A program made the position numbers and the translations under genes. The notes beneath the pieces were generated by a model. The model saw nothing but the letters and a program-made list of their open reading frames with translations, ran no database searches and was not told the origin of the DNA. From positions 1 to 13,402 of the forward strand of contig JBFXAM010000123.1 in the NCBI GenBank assembly GCA_050184295.1: 13,402 nucleotides of DNA, written 5' to 3'. Shown here in pieces: positions 11,830-13,402 of this stretch. The first letter of the stretch is position 1. Each line of letters begins with the position of its first letter. Source of the stretch: JBFXAM01 sp050184295. Its GTDB lineage: Bacteria > Planctomycetota > Phycisphaerae > UBA1845 > Fen-1342.

Positions 11830-13402
11830 CTACGGCATCCGGTACCACGCCGCGCCCAGGAACCGCGGGCTCAGGTCGCACCGGAACTTGTGCACCCGCA
11901 GCCGGAAGTTCCCCGTCACGGTCGGCGTGAACTCGCAGATCTCGTAGCCGTTGTCCCAGCTCGCGGAGATGGCCACGCTCGCGCCCGTCGGCGAGAGAAT
12001 CTGGAGATCAAGGTCGGCGTTCGGCTGTTGCGCGTACTGCGCATACGCGGGGTCGACGCCCCATGAGATCACGACGCGCGTGCGTTTGCCGGCGACGAGC
12101 GGCATCACCGCGAAGTCGAGCACGGCCGGGCTGGCGCAGGTGTAGACGGCGTGCTTCCAACTGCCCTGCGTGCCGCCGGCGATCTGGAACGCGCGATACG
12201 CGTCGATGCCGCCGGCGCCGTCGAACTCGCTCAGGCGCGTCGCGCCTTCGACGTTGTGCACCGCGGTCGCCATCAGAATCGACTTGAGCGCCTCGGGTCG
12301 CGTCCGCAGGTTCAGGTTGCGCTGCATCGCGAGCGCCGCGGTCCCGCTCGCGAAACCCGCCGCCACGCTCGTGCCCGACAACTGCGTCAGCCACGGCGCC
12401 GCGATGCTCGTGGTCATGATGTTCACGCCCGGCGCCGCGACCTCGGGCTTTTCGCGATCGCCGTGCAGCGACGCGGGATCGATCCCCGCGGAGCAGGGCT
12501 GCATGGTCTCGCCGGACCAGATCGGGTTCGCCCGGTCGTCGAATGCGCCGACCGCGAGCAGGTTGTAGGCGTTGCCCGGGCTCGAAACGCGCCCCGTGCC
12601 GCCGCACAGCGGCCCGGTGCTGCCTGCGGATTTCACGATCAGCACGCGCCCGTTCAGCGACAGCGCGTCGTAGAACCGCTCGCGCGCGCTCATGACGCCG
12701 CCGATGTCCGCGCCCCAGCTCAAGTTCAGCACGTTCACGCCCGCACTGCTGACGCCGAACGACGACCGATCCTGGAGCTGTGCATCTACCCCGAGGCACG
12801 ATCCGCCCGCCCACAGCCGCGCACCCGGCGCGATGCCGCGGTGCACGGCGTGTCGGCTTCCGATCACGCCGGCGACCGTCGTGCTGTGGTTGTCCGCCGC
12901 GCCACAGACGAACGCGTTGTCCTGCACGACGTGCGTCAGGCTCGGATTCGCCACCGCGACGCGCCCGCCCACCTCGACCTGGCCGACCACGACATTGACG
13001 CCCGTGTACGCCGCCGGCAGCAGGTGCACGTTGATCTCACGCCGCGCCACATCCAGCTCCGGCTCGACCGTCTGCGAACCCTGAATGAGCCGCACCTCGG
13101 GCAGCGCCGCGATCGCTTCGATGAGCTTCGGATCCAGCTCGGCGTAGATTACCGGCAGCAGTGCGTCTAGCTTTGCGGCAAAGCCCAGCTCGTTGAGGAA
13201 ATCGAGGATCGGTCCCGCCTTCTCCGCGTACGCCGCCTGCCACGCCGACTGGTATTCCGCCAGCGCCGCGTCCTGCTCCTCCAGTGTGCTTGCCAGCGTT
13301 AACGCGTCGGTCGCCGGCTCGGCACCGTCGTCCGTTGCAACGAAGATCATCACGGCCAGCGGCCGCTCGTCCCTGCGGGGCGCGAGCTGCTCGGCCAGCT
13401 CG
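11830..13402 (-). CDS. Subtilisin-family (S8) serine protease with KP-43-like C-terminal domain, 5' end outside window
   Basis: The frame is open to the window edge, so the N-terminus is missing; residues below are counted from the GTG at 13353, which is probably internal. Residues 1-105 look like a propeptide. The catalytic domain (about 110-390) has VNVVVGQVEVGG, where the Asp motif usually lies. It also has DNHSTTVAGVIG with His156, VLNLSWG, LLAVGA, EKPEVAAPG and LSGTSVAAG with the nucleophile Ser329. Three usual residues are changed. The catalytic Asp position reads Glu127, the oxyanion Asn in A-G-N is Ser245 (AGSTGP), and the Pro after GTSxAx is Gly. Residues 400-507 resemble the beta-sandwich after KP-43-type subtilases (VVISWGVDP, NADLDLQILSPTG, TGNFRLRVHKF). 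Cysteines at 150, 186, 250, 287, 406, 473 and 492 suit an exported, disulfide-bonded protein. The family is certain; activity is not. Confidence 0.9.
   Translation of the reverse strand, partial: ELAEQLAPRRDERPLAVMIFVATDDGAEPATDALTLASTLEEQDAALAEYQSAWQAAYAEKAGPILDFLNELGFAAKLDALLPVIYAELDPKLIEAIAALPEVRLIQGSQTVEPELDVARREINVHLLPAAYTGVNVVVGQVEVGGRVAVANPSLTHVVQDNAFVCGAADNHSTTVAGVIGSRHAVHRGIAPGARLWAGGSCLGVDAQLQDRSSFGVSSAGVNVLNLSWGADIGGVMSARERFYDALSLNGRVLIVKSAGSTGPLCGGTGRVSSPGNAYNLLAVGAFDDRANPIWSGETMQPCSAGIDPASLHGDREKPEVAAPGVNIMTTSIAAPWLTQLSGTSVAAGFASGTAALAMQRNLNLRTRPEALKSILMATAVHNVEGATRLSEFDGAGGIDAYRAFQIAGGTQGSWKHAVYTCASPAVLDFAVMPLVAGKRTRVVISWGVDPAYAQYAQQPNADLDLQILSPTGASVAISASWDNGYEICEFTPTVTGNFRLRVHKFRCDLSPRFLGAAWYRMP

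Noticed and set aside
12151..13170. Plus-strand open frame opposite the subtilase
   Set aside because: Arg/His-rich shadow; the minus strand carries the S8 motifs throughout.
13383..13402. 7-bp inverted repeat CGAGCTG/CAGCTCG at the window edge
   Set aside because: It lies within the subtilase propeptide codons (Glu-Leu-Ala-Glu-Gln-Leu) and is explained by codon use; the window edge prevents further judgement.
1..13402. CRISPR array, transposon ends, integrase or phage genes
   Set aside because: No regularly spaced direct repeats, transposase motifs or phage structural genes were seen; the only tandem repeats are the short heptamers in hutU.

Overview
The window is GC-rich (compact third-position-GC coding with long antisense shadow frames). 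It most resembles a Planctomycetota genome, probably a Phycisphaerae-like lineage. The main reason is that two secreted proteins end in paired EF-hand/dockerin-like repeats of the form G-D-x-N-x-D-G-x-V-N-x-F-D-I-D-P-F-V, a tail I associate with that phylum. A BamA/Omp85 protein shows a diderm envelope. The phylum assignment rests on recall of these motifs, not on a search.

Layout from left to right. 1-60 may be the last codons of an upstream gene. 61-500 holds no convincing gene, only an AT-rich island and small hairpins. 501-2084 (+) encodes a secreted seven-repeat FG-GAP-type beta-propeller with a C-terminal dockerin-like pair. 2251-3555 (-) is an unrecognised 434-residue protein with a possible N-terminal helix-turn-helix. 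It is divergent from 3708-6143 (+), a secreted Asp-box (BNR/sortilin-like) propeller protein that carries the same dockerin-like tail. 6297-8192 (+) is urocanate hydratase (hutU) with an unusual low-complexity insertion built partly from 7-bp repeats. 8227-8979 (-) is a class I glutamine amidotransferase-like hydrolase of the PuuD/peptidase C26 type. The convergent ends of these two genes share a near-perfect 14-bp inverted repeat that encodes both stop codons. 9220-11640 (+) is bamA, with a good sigma70-like promoter upstream. A perfect 13-bp hairpin separates it from a convergent subtilisin-family protease (11830 to the window edge, -), whose 5' end is outside the window.

There is no single long operon. 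Most genes are singletons with their own ribosome-binding sites, arranged divergently or convergently. Four of the seven clear genes concern the envelope or secreted space: two tagged propellers, BamA and the subtilase. The other enzymes are a histidine-degradation enzyme without its usual partners and a gamma-glutamyl hydrolase-like enzyme. I saw no CRISPR array, tRNA, rRNA, transposase or phage gene.

I do not see a clear new multi-gene system. The points most worth following are the repeat-encoded convergent gene ends, the 7-bp repeat insertion inside hutU, the cohesin-less dockerin-like tails, and the subtilase with substituted catalytic-region residues.
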